Assembly: GCA_035079385.1 (NCBI GenBank)
Contig: JAVHKY010000029.1
Coordinates: 8,556,001-8,620,000, forward strand
Length of the DNA stretch: 64,000 nt
Origin: Aspidiotus rigidus
Taxonomy: Eukaryota; Arthropoda; Insecta; Hemiptera; Diaspididae
Direction: 5' to 3'
Made by a program: the position numbers and the translations under genes. Below the pieces are notes generated by a model that saw only the letters and a list, made by a program, of their open reading frames with translations, ran no database searches and was not told the origin of the DNA. Shown one piece after another: positions 1 to 10,181 of the stretch (position 1 is the stretch's first letter; the number at the start of each line of letters is the position of its first letter).

Positions 1-56
1 GTCGAACCATGAAAAATTTAAATTCTCAAGACCTTCTTCAATTATTTTTAATGAAT

Positions 57-232
57 TAAAAGAAAATTTCCTGCTGATTGGTCGGGTCTAACGATCATCG
101 ATAAGGGGGTAGGAAGGGAGACCTGGTTACATTCTTCTCAAGAAACACCTCAGGAAAAATCAGTCCTTCCCCCACTCAGAAAATGGAGAGGTGAAAGAAA
201 ATTTCCCGCTGACTGATCGACTTGAATAATCA
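57..232 (+). repeat. diverged direct repeat
   Basis: A stretch containing GAAAATTTCCTGCTGATTGG (near 63-82) recurs in diverged form near 200-220, where it reads GAAAATTTCCCGCTGACTGA. The two are about 137 bases apart. The rest of positions 1-450 is purine-rich filler with no supported gene. Confidence 0.4.
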
Positions 233-489
233 GACTAGTCATCAGCGAGAGGCAGGGGTAAACTTGAGCACAGACCTACCAAAAAAAAGGGAAAAAATTG
301 AAGGGGTGGGGGAAATAAGTCAGGTAAAAACTTGGGAGTGCTTTCCCAAGATCAGCCCCCCTCCCCCCTCTGGGATCAGTGATCTTCAACAATGTCGTGC
401 TGGTTGACAATTTTTAGACCGGGTAATTAGGAACTCTCATGGTTAAACTTTTCAAGAGTTTTCTTGGGGATCCCATGAAACCTTCGCGG

Positions 490-520
490 CCCTTTTCCGG
501 CCGGCCCAGTACAACACTGA
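490..520 (-). repeat. GC-rich repeat fragment shared with 46.0 kb
   Basis: The short GC-rich block around CCGGCCGGCCCAGTACAACA is, on the minus strand, a close match to 46035-46060 (AGTGTCGTGCTGGCCCGGCC). It marks a dispersed repeat family of this genome. Nothing here looks coding. Confidence 0.4.
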
Positions 521-660
521 TCTTGATTTTCTGCAATCCCACAGCCCCCACAAATTCTTTCCCGAGCGCGCCTCTGATCTATCCTCACTGAAATCGTTCT
601 CTTTCTTCTTACGAGATAATCTCAGAGCAAGAAGGACTTGAGACAACCTGTCGTTTCAAA

Positions 661-2150
661 TTACTGAATAGATGATTTGATAGCACTATGATTCCCAAAG
701 ACAGAATTTTTGATACAAAGAGCTGAAGCATAAAAAATAGTATGGACTTGATTTTTCTGTAAAATTTGGGCTATAATGTGGGTCATTACACACACACGCA
801 CGAAGTTAACAAAGATAATTAGCGGTAAATACCAGAACAATGCCACGCCGTACCAAAAATAATGAGGACGCACACGCAAATAATACAGATCTCGAGAAAT
901 AGGTGTATTGTAGCTTGGAAAAGAGACACCTTCCTCCAAATCGTCACCTCGAATACAAGAAAATTCACTTTCGCAACTCAAAGAACGAAATGATACAGAG
1001 AATCGTTAAGATGATTTGGTCCAGGTTGGAGTGATCTGATACACTGATCTCATATGACCCCTGGTCCACCTCTCCGGAAGAATTTCGCACTCATTTCTCA
1101 CTCTTATACTCGCGGGTGCACACATCTTCAAACTGCAATATCACCAGATTGATACCCTTTCTCCACACAGACACAGATAATGATCCCACGCAATAAATGT
1201 AATTTATGAACTCGCAAAAGAACCCGAGGGTGAGGGAATGCGCCAGTGAAAATCTTCTTCTTCACTCTGTTGAATGCTCTAGTTGCACCATAGATATGTA
1301 TCGCATCGTACCTCCTTTCTTCTCTCCTGCTCTTTCGACAGCAACAGTCTACAATAAATTCACCCCTTCAATGATGCCACCACACGTACTCGTCTTTTAA
1401 ATGTATTACGTGTACTACACCATCGTGCACATCAGACGGGAAGCGGATATTAATGCAAAAACTGCAGCTGCTGGAAAATAGAAGTAATAACGGAGCGGAG
1501 CTCTCTATAAAGGCGACCCACGCAGTTGTAGCAACCCCCATAGAAAAATAAAATTCGAAAAGGGTTCGACGGTTAGACGAGACGCGCTGAGCTCCGAAGA
1601 GCGCGCGGGCACATACACCGAGTGTGTGCAGAGAGAACGAGCGAGGGTCTCCCTCCGTCCGTAGCAGCAGCAGTTTCTTCTTTTCTCTCTATAAACTTAT
1701 TATAATACACGAACCGAACACGACGGAGCGTTGCACAGAGAGAGAAAGAGAGGAACGAGAAACGTAGGTTGGTAATACGTAGGAAAAAAGGGATCCCTCC
1801 TAAAAGCGGGCAACGTCGAAATGTTATGCTTTACAGAGCACACTCGCGCGAACACAGGCAGGCGTTTGTTACGCCACGCCAGCCTGGCAGCGCTCTCCTC
1901 GACTCGAATACAATGCCGTTCGTACACCGTGCTGTAGTGTATGTGTACACATAATACACGGTAAACGAGAAATACGGGAGTCGTAACCGCGCTTTTCTTC
2001 CCCTTCGACTGTATTAAAAATTCAAAAGAAAAATCACACGAAACGAAGGAAGGATTCGATTTGTTTTTCTGGAAATACTACGTTTTGTTATAGCGTTCGT
2101 TGTTCAGGGGTGGCACATATTTACAAATTTCATCCAACATGTTCCTGAGC
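661..2150. other. no supported gene; possible TATA element at 1506
   Basis: No frame in this stretch shows a recognisable protein. There is a TATAAAG at 1506-1512 with a CA about 27 bases downstream, followed by a CpG-containing, GA/CT-rich leader-like stretch to about 1700. That arrangement could be a core promoter on the plus strand, but no first coding exon is evident. The minus-strand open frame at 661-981 has no recognisable motif. Confidence 0.3.
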
Positions 2151-2157
2151 ACACAAA

Positions 2158-2404
2158 TCGACTTGATGAAATCTAGAAAGGAAAAGAAAATAGAAGCATT
2201 CCAACACGTCCCTGTTCAAGAGATGGACCAATGCCTCATTCCGGATGAACTTCCAGATACCCCACCGTCATTCTAGTTGGATCACATCTAGAAGAGGAAA
2301 GAAAATAGGGGCATCTTTGCTCCAGGTGATGGTCCAACATGTCCCTGTTCAAGAGATGGCTGAAGAGGACCATTGCCTTATTCCAAGGTACCCCCACCGT
2401 CACT
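2158..2404 (+). repeat. two-unit tandem duplication, period about 115-133 bp
   Basis: Two diverged copies stand side by side. Both contain a TCTAGAA...GAAAATAG block (2173 and 2287), CCCTGTTCAAGAGATGG (2210 and 2343) and an ACCA.TGCCT.ATTCC...CCCCACCGTCA.TCT block (near 2228 and 2379). The varying offset shows that indels have accumulated. The small open frames overlapping it are by-products of the duplication. Confidence 0.6.
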
Positions 2405-2703
2405 CTTTCGGCTTTCTCTTCTTCAGCAAGAAAGAAAAAGGGTGGCAGTAGGGTTGTTCCTCGGGAAAACATATCGCATGCTCAGACTGCAGCATCATCG
2501 GAACTAATTTTCGAGAAACTTGAGAGAAACTTCGCCGCTTAAGAATTGAAAAAAGTGAAAGTTACTCAAACGTCAACCAAGAGATACATGTACGATTCCG
2601 AGAAAACGTTTCGCATACAAGATAAAAAGAAACATTCTCCATCGGGAATTCTGTCACTCATAAGTCTGTACAAGGGTGAACAAGATCGCCAAAATTTCAA
2701 CAG

Positions 2704-2814
2704 GTACAACACTACAAAAACAGGGCTCAAAATCAAGCTGAATTCCTTGGAGAAAACTATTACAAAAATTATACTGGTTGTGGTTGGCTTGTTTTAGGTC
2801 CATTCCACATCAAA
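2704..2814 (+). CDS. mucolipin (TRPML)-like exon, end of TM5 (5' boundary uncertain)
   Basis: In the frame ending at 2814 the last residues read CGWLVLGPFHIK. This matches the conserved block at the end of transmembrane segment 5 in mucolipin channels (family pattern CGW-[IVL]-[IVL]-LGP-[YF]-H-x-KF). The exon ends in phase 0 at a weak GTAGGA donor, and the 80-base intron (2815-2894) leads to the pore exon, whose first codon (TTC) restores the family's KFR. The residues before CGW read ENYYKNYTG. They are polar and do not resemble a membrane helix, and a stop lies a little further upstream. Candidate acceptors are the AGs at 2703, 2723 and 2737. The upstream part may be decayed, frameshifted or cut by a missed exon boundary. 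Confidence 0.55.
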
Positions 2815-2894
2815 GTAGGAATTTTGAACAATAAAGTCCCAACGTTCACCAATTCTGATAAATCTTCTTACTCATAATTTCGATTTATTTACAG

Positions 2895-3085
2895 TTCCGA
2901 TCGTTATCACGCACATCTGAGAATCTGTTTTCTTTGGTTAACGGAGATGACATGTTCGCTACATTCACGATATTGGAGACTGATTCGCCTATTTTATGGT
3001 GGTATAGTCGATTATATCTGTACGGATTCATCAGTCTTTTTATCTACGTCGTGCTGAACTTGTTCCTGTCTGTGATTCTGGATGC
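2895..3085 (+). CDS. mucolipin (TRPML)-like channel, pore and TM6 exon
   Basis: This exon encodes part of an endolysosomal TRP cation channel of the mucolipin family (PKD-type channel fold). After the acceptor TTTATTTACAG it reads 63 open codons and 2 further bases. They contain the selectivity-filter signature LFSLVNGDDMFATF (NGDDMF is diagnostic of TRPML) and then TM6 with RLYLYGFISLFIYVVLNLFL, close to the family's IYLYSFISLFIYxVLxLFI. The exon ends in LDA at a good GTATGT donor (3086), where the family has a DAY motif, so phase and position fit. Without splicing the frame reaches a stop at 3108-3110 after eight more codons. The key filter aspartates are present. Whether the whole gene is functional cannot be told, because no upstream exon (lumenal domain, TM1-TM4) is recognisable in this window. 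Confidence 0.85.
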
Positions 3086-3150
3086 GTATGTTCATCCGAG
3101 AATAGCCTAACGCTCGTTTCTCGAATTATTATTTTTCATTCTCGTTTTAG

Positions 3151-3319
3151 GCTAGGAATAAGTAGTACTACTATTACTACAACAACAACAACAGGTATAC
3201 AGGTATACTTCTCGCAGATATTACCGCATGAAAAGTATACTGCTGAACGCTGTGAGCACCACGATAAGATTCTCGCGCGTCGTTCTACAATCCACATCGT
3301 AGGAATGCTGCAGCAGTAA
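3151..3319 (+). CDS. possible C-terminal exon of the TRPML-like gene
   Basis: A good acceptor (TTCATTCTCGTTTTAG) ends at 3150, 65 bases after the GTATGT donor of the pore exon. Joining them keeps the frame open for 55 codons up to TAA at 3317-3319. The first part is a threonine-rich run encoded by an ACT/ACA trinucleotide repeat, followed by a charged segment (HEKYTAERCEHHDKILARR). This does not resemble the usual mucolipin tail (DAYxTIKxYY...), so it is either a replaced tail or chance. An open run this long is only mildly improbable. Confidence 0.3.
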
Positions 3320-4081
3320 ACGTACGAGTACCTTCTACGTTCTCTCTCTTTTTCAACACAGCGGCCCATTCCTCCTTCGTCGATGTGAATTAATAAATTT
3401 TTGGTACGCGGCAACACTGGTACGACGCTAAAATGAAAGGTCGATATCGCTAAGGTAGAGAGAGAAAGAAGAAGCAGAAGAAGAAAAAAAAACAGGTACA
3501 CATAAAGGTAAAAACCATTAGTTTTCTTGGTAGTAGCGGCCGCGCTCGCAGACCTCCTCTCTGTTTTAGGTTGGTTACGTTTATAATATTCCGGATCTCA
3601 CTTACTCTCCAAATGCTCGGCAAACCGGTTTTCGACACACACAGAACCGATCGACATCGGGCGTAGCAGGATGTTAAAACACGCGGGCACCGGGCAGCAG
3701 CGCTACGACTATCGTATCCGCTAAATAATACACAGTATTATTCGATTTTAGTAAAGATACTTGAGCCATCTTCTTATATATTTTGAAAACTCGTGATTCT
3801 TCTCTCTCTCTTTCTTCTTTCCGTTTAATTATTTAAAAAAGAAAATATTAATTCTAAGTTAAATACGATATTACCATCTATCGATTACTTCTAGAAAAAA
3901 ACAATTTTTTTTTCCACCGAAATAAAAATCTACCTTTTTGAGAATTTTTTTGTTTTCAAATGTGAGGTAGACTTCTTGTCCCATCAGTAGGATAGATCAG
4001 AAATTCCATCAGCGGCTGCTCCGTTGGTAGAATAGCCACTCCGCGAGTAAATTTTCACAGCTACGACCACCGACCGATCTC
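3320..4081. other. no supported gene
   Basis: A short simple stretch of GA-rich sequence is present (3455-3490), but no frame has family signatures. The minus-strand open frames here are translations of CT-rich and polyT tracts. Confidence 0.5.
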
Positions 4082-4155
4082 TTATGTTCTGAATCCCTCT
4101 TCATAGAAAATAGTCAGTTTATCAATGTCTTCCCGTAGTTTCGCCTCTTGGGGGA
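4082..4155 (-). CDS. possible terminal coding exon, unknown protein
   Basis: On the minus strand a strong acceptor (TGCACATTTTTTCAG) is followed by 23 open codons and TAA. The peptide is acidic and helical-looking (PQEAKLREDIDKLTIFYEE, then GFRT). The other two frames hit stops sooner. I do not recognise the family, and no upstream minus-strand exon was identified, so this could be chance. The combination of acceptor, coding-like composition and stop makes it worth recording. Confidence 0.3.
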
Positions 4156-5099
4156 CTGAAAAAATGTGCAATAGATGTAAGAAAAATCTACAGGAAAAAA
4201 AATACAGTACTAGCAATCCACAAACATTCAAATAATACTGTATTGTACCCGAAATTAATTTTGACTATTTTGCACACTTCGATAATTTTATTAGAATAGT
4301 AATATACGAATACACCTCAGTCAGTCTTTCTCACTTGAGAACGATGAGTATGATGACAATCAAGTGCAAAGAAAATTTCGCTACCAAGTGCCAAAACAAA
4401 ACAAGCCGCACAGTCATCGAATTGTAATTCGGACTGGAGAGCGTTAGCATCGAAGGTGTAAGAGGTGTCAAGGAACACTTGAGGAAACAGAAATTGTACG
4501 TCGAAACATTCCAAGTAAATTAATAATCAAATATGATTCAACCAATATTCATCATCATGAAATTGATTCCATGTATTTGCCATAGTAAAGTTACTTATTA
4601 TCAACAAAATCAAATGTTCCAAACAATGAAATTTCACCTCATCCACTTCTCAGGAAGAGGAGTGACAGGGGCGGAAGGGGATGAAAAACTGAACCATGCA
4701 AATTTTCTGAGTTTTTTTCAATTTTTTGCGGGGGAGGGGGGGGGGGATTTACCTTCCTGATTGGATAATCAACTCACTACTACCTAGGGCATGAAATTAT
4801 GAAAAACAGATCTCCTACAGAGACACCAACTCGACACATCTCCACAGAATAAAATTCTGGATCACCATGTCAAGAAATTCAATATAATCGACGAGAAAAG
4901 GGTAGCTCAACTTCTTTTCATACATTGAAGTGAATGTGTCCGGAAAGATAACCTTTGTGAGCGAATCTGCGAGGATTTTGTAGGAAAATTCGTTCTCATA
5001 CAAGTATCCAGACGTCTTGAAATTCGTATAACTTTGCAATCGACTTCCTACTCCTACAGACTGCATGGAAGAGAGGCAAGTTTCAAATTACTTCACTAC

Positions 5100-5290
5100 T
5101 TGTACCACCTGATAGGCAAAACTTTTTATCTACATTTCTTTGCAAGTTTGAAACTTCTTCTAATTCAAGGTTACGATGACAACAGTGCCTCCAGGGCCAA
5201 GTGGCCTCTCGGGATCATTGAGGCTTTAGATAGTCGAAAAGCTCGAGCGCAAGTGCGTACTACTGAATGGGTTTCCACCAACAAGACCCT
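5100..5290 (+). mobile_element. BEL/Pao-type retrotransposon relic (3' end of pol)
   Basis: The frame at 5169-5265 reads DDNSASRAKWPLGIIEALDS followed by RKARAQVRT. It matches the C-terminal region of BEL/Pao integrase, where VxxDNxPxxxWPLGRI is followed by a spacer and VRTVxVRT. The segment before it (WKRGKF.., out of frame) is consistent with the same domain. No LTR or complete pol is visible. A minus-strand open frame at 4815-5066 may be another retroelement scrap but has no decisive motif. Old and inactive. Confidence 0.55.
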
Positions 5291-7330
5291 GACTGACGAT
5301 CCCAATATAAAACAATCGCCGTCCAAAAATCAGTGAGCATGTTGTAGAAGCATCCTCCTGACACTTTGTCCACCCCGGTAATGGATGTCTCTATTGACAC
5401 ACCATCTATTTCCTTTGAAGTTCCCAACCAAGGGGCATAATGTAAGTGTTCCCGCACTCCCTCTGGAAGAGAATGTCAAATATGTGGATTTTGGCGAACG
5501 CCAAACATTCGTCACACATTTCCATGAAACTCAAATCAATCTCGAATAAACATTCCTAATATTTTGGAGGATACAAGCGGCGATAGTTTTCCATGATATT
5601 GAATGATATTCACGTGCAAAGAACAGAAAGGCTTTACCTCAGCTCAACGATTTGACACCTTGTGGTCTTCTTCACGACAAACTAATTTGAAAAAACAAGA
5701 AGACACAAGTTCCTGACATGAGCCACAGGCACTAACATTGATGGAAATATTTTTGGATGGTGGGAGCATAAAGTGTATAACAATTTATTCACATCACCTT
5801 TTCAATCAACATAATTTCCATCCTTTAATATCCCTACCACCTCTCGTAATTTTCTTCTTTTATCATTAGACTCGAACGCTACCAAAATTAAAACTTATGT
5901 GAAAAATCTTTAGGTGGAAATGACAACAGAACTCTTCATAAATCTCTTATCTAGCTTCCTTGAGCTACCTCGAAACGAGTGGAGAGGAACGGATCTACAA
6001 CGCGCCACCTCTGTCTCACGAGGTAAGAACTCCTCTCCCCCACATGAGATGGATAGCGTTGAAACAATATAGGAGGAACATCACACTCACACAAGTCAGA
6101 AAGGAAACTACTCGCCGACTTACAAGAAGTTGTGCACTGCATTTCTTTTCGATCATTTTCTTCATTTTCACTACTGCAAAAATGTTGTAAATCACCGTGG
6201 TACAGTCAGGCGGAGGGAGCAATACAAACACATTGAGGGCTACAAATCCAGACCGGGTCATTAGAACACCGATTTCTTCACTACCAGAGGCTCCTAAGGC
6301 TTTTCCAGTACTTCATATTGCATAATCATTCTCCTACGAACATTGATCTCATGGGCGTTGTTGGGTTGCATATTTATTTTCATTCTAGGTAGTTTGCCAT
6401 AAAATCAATGTTAGAAATGCTACAAAGGAGGATAAGTATGCTACATACAAGGAATATTGGAAAAGCCTTACAGATAATTGGAAATTGTTTGAGAGAAGGA
6501 CGCCCCTTCCTCCTCGTACATTACTATCTAATGAATAAAGATCATTAATTCCGATGCCATCTTCAGAAGAAAACAACGGAACTCGCAAAAGTTCCTAATA
6601 CTGTAATTACACGCCGTGTTACCGCAGTTTTTCGTGTAATCGCATAACAAAACTTTTGCAAATTTTCAAAATAGGTAAAATCTTTCTTCCATTTCACTCA
6701 GGGCATATCGAGCTAAGAGTACGTTGGCATCGAAGACCGTAATATTTTCACACTCCTTCGTTATCTTTAGCCAGTGGAATGTACGCTATTTTTTCATGCT
6801 TCCATATTTGTAAGCACTTCTTTCTTTTATTTTTAAATACCTCATAAGGTGATATGACGATGAGCACATCTTTTTGAAATTAAATTGTCATGATCGTGAT
6901 CGCCAAGAACTTCGATTTCAAGATATTTTCGTATTTTTCGGGAACATCGAGTATTCCAAGTCATTCTGGGACAATATCTATATGAATCTGTCGATACTAG
7001 GATCAAAAATCCATACCGACGAAACGGAAGAGCCTTTGCACATCCTTTTGTGCGAAAAATTATCGCAACACAAGTCGTTTCGATCAAAACATTCCATTCT
7101 ATTCTATTCGCCACCACCCGAAACTCAAACTTCTGCACATCTCGCAACCAAGAAACCCCCACAAGTGCCCAGACCAACTTTCCCTCCTATCCCGTTCACA
7201 CTGATATCCGCCACGATGACTCGACACTATATAACTCGAGCTCCTCATAAAATTTGCACAATACTCCTTCTACATGTATACCTGGCAGTGTTGCCAATCC
7301 ATCGTATTACGCGTTTATAAATTAACAAAT
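5291..7330. other. no supported gene
   Basis: Short open frames on both strands lack family motifs and splice context. No strong repeat was recognised. Confidence 0.45.
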
Positions 7331-7337
7331 ACGAAGC

Positions 7338-7400
7338 TGACGTCATCGGAAATAACACGAACAAGGTTATATATAAAACCAACGTACAACCAACGTCAGC
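7338..7400 (+). promoter_or_regulatory. CRE + TATA box + initiator core promoter candidate
   Basis: A perfect palindromic CRE/ATF site (TGACGTCA, 7338-7345) is followed by TATATATAAAA (7368-7378) and then TCAGC at 7396-7400. The initiator A lies 28-30 bases after the TATA box. This is the canonical spacing of an arthropod TATA/initiator promoter. It would start a transcript whose first ATG in a good frame is at 7532. Confidence 0.4.
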
Positions 7401-7531
7401 GATAGCAGCAAAATCGCTCTGTATACTGCAGTATACTCGTATTTTTGTATAGCGTAGCGTTTTCAGTCCGTATAACAAACACCAGTCACACAATCCCGAG
7501 TCTTTCTGACTTGGTTGAAAAAAACATTTTT

Positions 7532-7600
7532 ATGCACAGTAACGAAGCCTACTCGCCCTACGATAAAGGACTCGACCGGCGAGCACGTCGCGAGCCTCAA
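7532..7600 (+). CDS. possible first coding exon, unknown protein
   Basis: ATG at 7532 opens 23 codons (MHSNEAYSPYDKGLDRRARR, then EPQ) ending in phase 0 at a consensus-like donor CAA|GTAAAG. The exon lies about 135 bases downstream of the CRE-TATA-initiator cluster, a plausible 5' UTR distance. If unspliced, the frame continues to a stop at 7727-7729. I do not recognise the protein, and the next exon was not found, so the intron would be long. Confidence 0.3.
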
Positions 7601-8555
7601 GTAAAGAAAAAACCTGCGGCTCTTTTAAGCGTGAGACAAAATTTCATCAGTAGTGACGGCGACGAAAAATTCTCGATTCGAAGAATGAAAAATTTTTTGC
7701 ATGTCGTGCGCGTGTATGTGTGTGTATAAGTATCGACCAACGCTTTCGAAAAGTGTCGGCAGATGACGCTACCAGTATCGAAATACCCGTTCTCGAATAA
7801 TAATACTCTGCATAACAACCGACGGCGAAACGTCGAATAAATTACACCGTTCACACAGCGTGTCGAATCGTTGATAAGCAACAACAGAATACCACGTATA
7901 CTCGCGAGCTAGGTTTCGCTTTTGAGAGAGAAATCGCCGAGATAAGATAATTGGTGAGTGAAGTTCGACGAAATCGTTGAGAAACAACCCAGAGAACGCG
8001 CATACACACGACGTAACATTCGCGTAATCTCTTCTCAAGGATGAAAAATTCTGAACGAAGTTGAGATTGTTCTGCTCGTCGAACAGAAGGGAAGAGAAGT
8101 GAGTCGCAGTACATGGCAAACCGAACTCATCGTGTGGATTCACCATAAATTCTTTCAATAACTGACCTCAACAATTTTTCATCCTCGTATACCAGAAATT
8201 TAACTAGAACACAAGCAAATCGGCTGAAACGAATACGAAATGAATAGCGAACTACGAATATAATATACGTTTCGATCAACAGAATTGGAGTCTTCAACCT
8301 CCTACACGAGTACCCATTCCCTGGATTCAGACTTGATATTAAATTCAAATCGTCATTCGACAAGACTTTGTTCCTAACTGCGGGTGCATGCGTGACTATC
8401 ATTATTACCAACGATACACAATAACATTTTAACATTTGCTCAGCACCATAAAGTACAACATTGATCATCTGAACAATCTCAATACGTTGACTACAAAATG
8501 GGAGCAAAAAAATGAAATGAGATAGAAACAAACTTAGTTGAAGCCATTGGTGCAC
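7601..8555. other. no supported gene
   Basis: Minus-strand open frames of 129 and 142 codons (7769-8158 and 8127-8555) overlap out of phase, have odd composition and carry no family signatures. I treat them as chance. Confidence 0.4.
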
Positions 8556-8559
8556 GATT

Positions 8560-8846
8560 TTGGGAAGTAGTAATCACAATTTTTCCATTATCCAACTTTT
8601 GAGAGTCGAACACTCACATACATATCGAACGTAAAATGAACAGCGAACAATGAAATCTAGGAATATTCATCGGGCACATAATCTGGAGCTTAATTTGTGG
8701 GTGATTATTAGGCGATAGTTCAACATATGCATAACCAGAATTTCGAGAATCAAGTCCCAGTGTTTAGTAATCTGGGATGAAGCCCTCGACCACACTATCA
8801 ACGAAAAATTGGCCCCATTCAATCTCCATTTTATAAATACCATAGA
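8560..8846 (+). repeat. dispersed repeat, copy A (duplicated at 9260-9720)
   Basis: This stretch is colinear with 9260-9720. Shared blocks include GTAAAATGAA.AGCGAACAATG, ATC.GGGAAT.., TTGGGTGATTA, CATATGCAT.ACCAG and TTTC.AGAAT..AG.CCCAG. Copy A lacks the small palindromic insertion present in copy B, so it works as an empty-site reference. Confidence 0.55.
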
Positions 8847-8854
8847 CTAAATAA

Positions 8855-9174
8855 CAGGGGTGCTCAGCGACGCCGAAGCCATTAGCCGTTAGCCGAGCAA
8901 TTTTCATCAAAAATTAGCCAGCCGTTAGATAGCTAATGAAATCATGTTAGTCATTAGCTTAGCCATTAGCCATTCAAAATGTAATTGCTAACGGCTAATA
9001 TTTTCTCTTCCCCACACCTCACCCCTCCACATTGAAGTGAGCTTTTAGCTCTTAGCCATTAGCCAATCTATTTTGGTCTAAAATTAGCTAGGGTTGGCCG
9101 TTAGCTGATAGCTGAAGCCAATCAATTCGGAGAGTTAGCTTTTAACTAAGTTTTTAGGCTAGGCAGCACCCTTG
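8855..9174. mobile_element. hAT-type MITE with 8-bp target duplication
   Basis: A 320-bp non-autonomous element. The ends are CAGGGGTGCT and, on the other strand, CAAGGGTGCT. The flanks are CTAAATAA (8847-8854) and CTAAATTA (9175-9182), an 8-bp duplication with one mismatch. The interior is full of TTAGCC/GGCTAA motifs in both orientations, as expected of subterminal transposase-binding repeats in hAT elements. There is no transposase frame. Confidence 0.75.
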
Positions 9175-9184
9175 CTAAATTAAA

Positions 9185-9250
9185 TACGTAATCTGGAGAA
9201 AGAGATCTCTTTCCCAAGCAGAAGAACCCCGTTTCTCCAGATCGGAAAAC
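9185..9250. repeat. hairpin repeat, related copies near 9725 and 9915
   Basis: The block ATCTGGAGAAAGAGATCTCT...GAAGAACCCCGTTTCTCCAGAT can fold on itself. Diverged versions are at about 9725-9805 and 9915-9985. They belong to the same duplicated repeat landscape as 8560-10000. Confidence 0.45.
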
Positions 9251-9259
9251 CGAACAAAA

Positions 9260-9720
9260 TAAAAATAGTTTTGAGTATTGGTCCCTGGTGTTTACTGTTT
9301 TGGGGTAAAGTCCTTGACCACTCTCTCCTCGAAAAATTGTCTCGCCTTTTCCAGCAGCCAACTTTTCAGAGCATAGTTGGTCAATATTGCAAATGAATCC
9401 GAAGATGAATCAATGCTTACGTACATATGGAGTGTAAAATGAATAGCGAACAATGGAATCTGGGAATTCGTCAGGCAAATGATTTGGAGCTCAATTCTTG
9501 GGTGATTACGCGATGAGGTCATCATATGAGGAGTTATCTGTAAAAAGGGCACCCGATTAATGTAATTCTCATGGAAGGAGTGCTCTTTTGCCTCATATGC
9601 ATGACCAGCAGTAGAGTTTCAAGAATTGAGCCCCAGAGTTCAATAATCTAGCGTAAACCACCCTTTCATCGATGAGTTGGGACGATTTAATCCACATAAT
9701 ATAAATACTCTAAAACGAGA
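9260..9720 (+). repeat. dispersed repeat, copy B
   Basis: Diverged direct copy of 8560-8846, carrying the palindromic insertion at 9523-9599. The overlapping minus-strand open frames are not coding. Confidence 0.5.
9523..9599. mobile_element. small palindromic MITE, copy 1
   Basis: A 77-bp hairpin-forming segment bounded by CATATG on both sides (9523-9528 and 9594-9599). The equivalent site in copy A (near 8728) has a single CATATG. The inner arms are like those of copies 2 and 3 (AAAAAGGGC... / ...GCTCTTTTG). Confidence 0.55.
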
Positions 9721-9831
9721 ATTCAACATCGACTAAATAAAATACATAGTCCAGAGAAAAGGATCTCTTTCCCTCGATAAAGAACCCTTTTCCTCCAGAT
9801 CGGTGATCTGAACAGCAGCTTCAATCTACAT

Positions 9832-9913
9832 ATGAGGACGTATATGGAAAAAGGGCCTCCGCACAATGTATTTCTTATGGGACGGAGGCCCTTCTGCCAG
9901 AACCATCCTCAAT
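9832..9913. mobile_element. small palindromic MITE, copy 2
   Basis: About 82 bp with inverted arms (ATGAGGACGTATATGG... / ...CCATCCTCAAT). The inner perfect stem is GGGCCTCCG / CGGAGGCCC. The loop contains CACAATGTATTTCTTATGGG, as in copy 3 at 29968. Confidence 0.65.
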
Positions 9914-10181
9914 AAACCGTGAGCGCAATCCGGGGAAAAAGACCTCTTTTCCTGGTAGGAAAACACCTTTTCTCCAGAACGGTAGTCCAAGCCACATTAT
10001 TCAATTCTAAGAAAATAAAGAACCCCAGTCGACTCCACAAAAGTATCCTCCACACGACCACCGAATAGGACGCGAACTGACGAACACGACTTACAACAAG
10101 TTCCTGAATACGTGACAGTTGTAGAAAAAGTACGCTAATATTTCTTACGCCAAATATCTTACGTACGGTTAATGTGAGCAC

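Noticed and set aside
4317..4514. Minus-strand frame with several Cys and His (CAACF...LDCHHTH)
   Set aside because: No zinc-binding spacing of a known family, and no splice or start context.
8127..8555. 142-codon minus-strand open frame
   Set aside because: No recognisable domain, and a neighbouring frame of similar length overlaps it out of phase.
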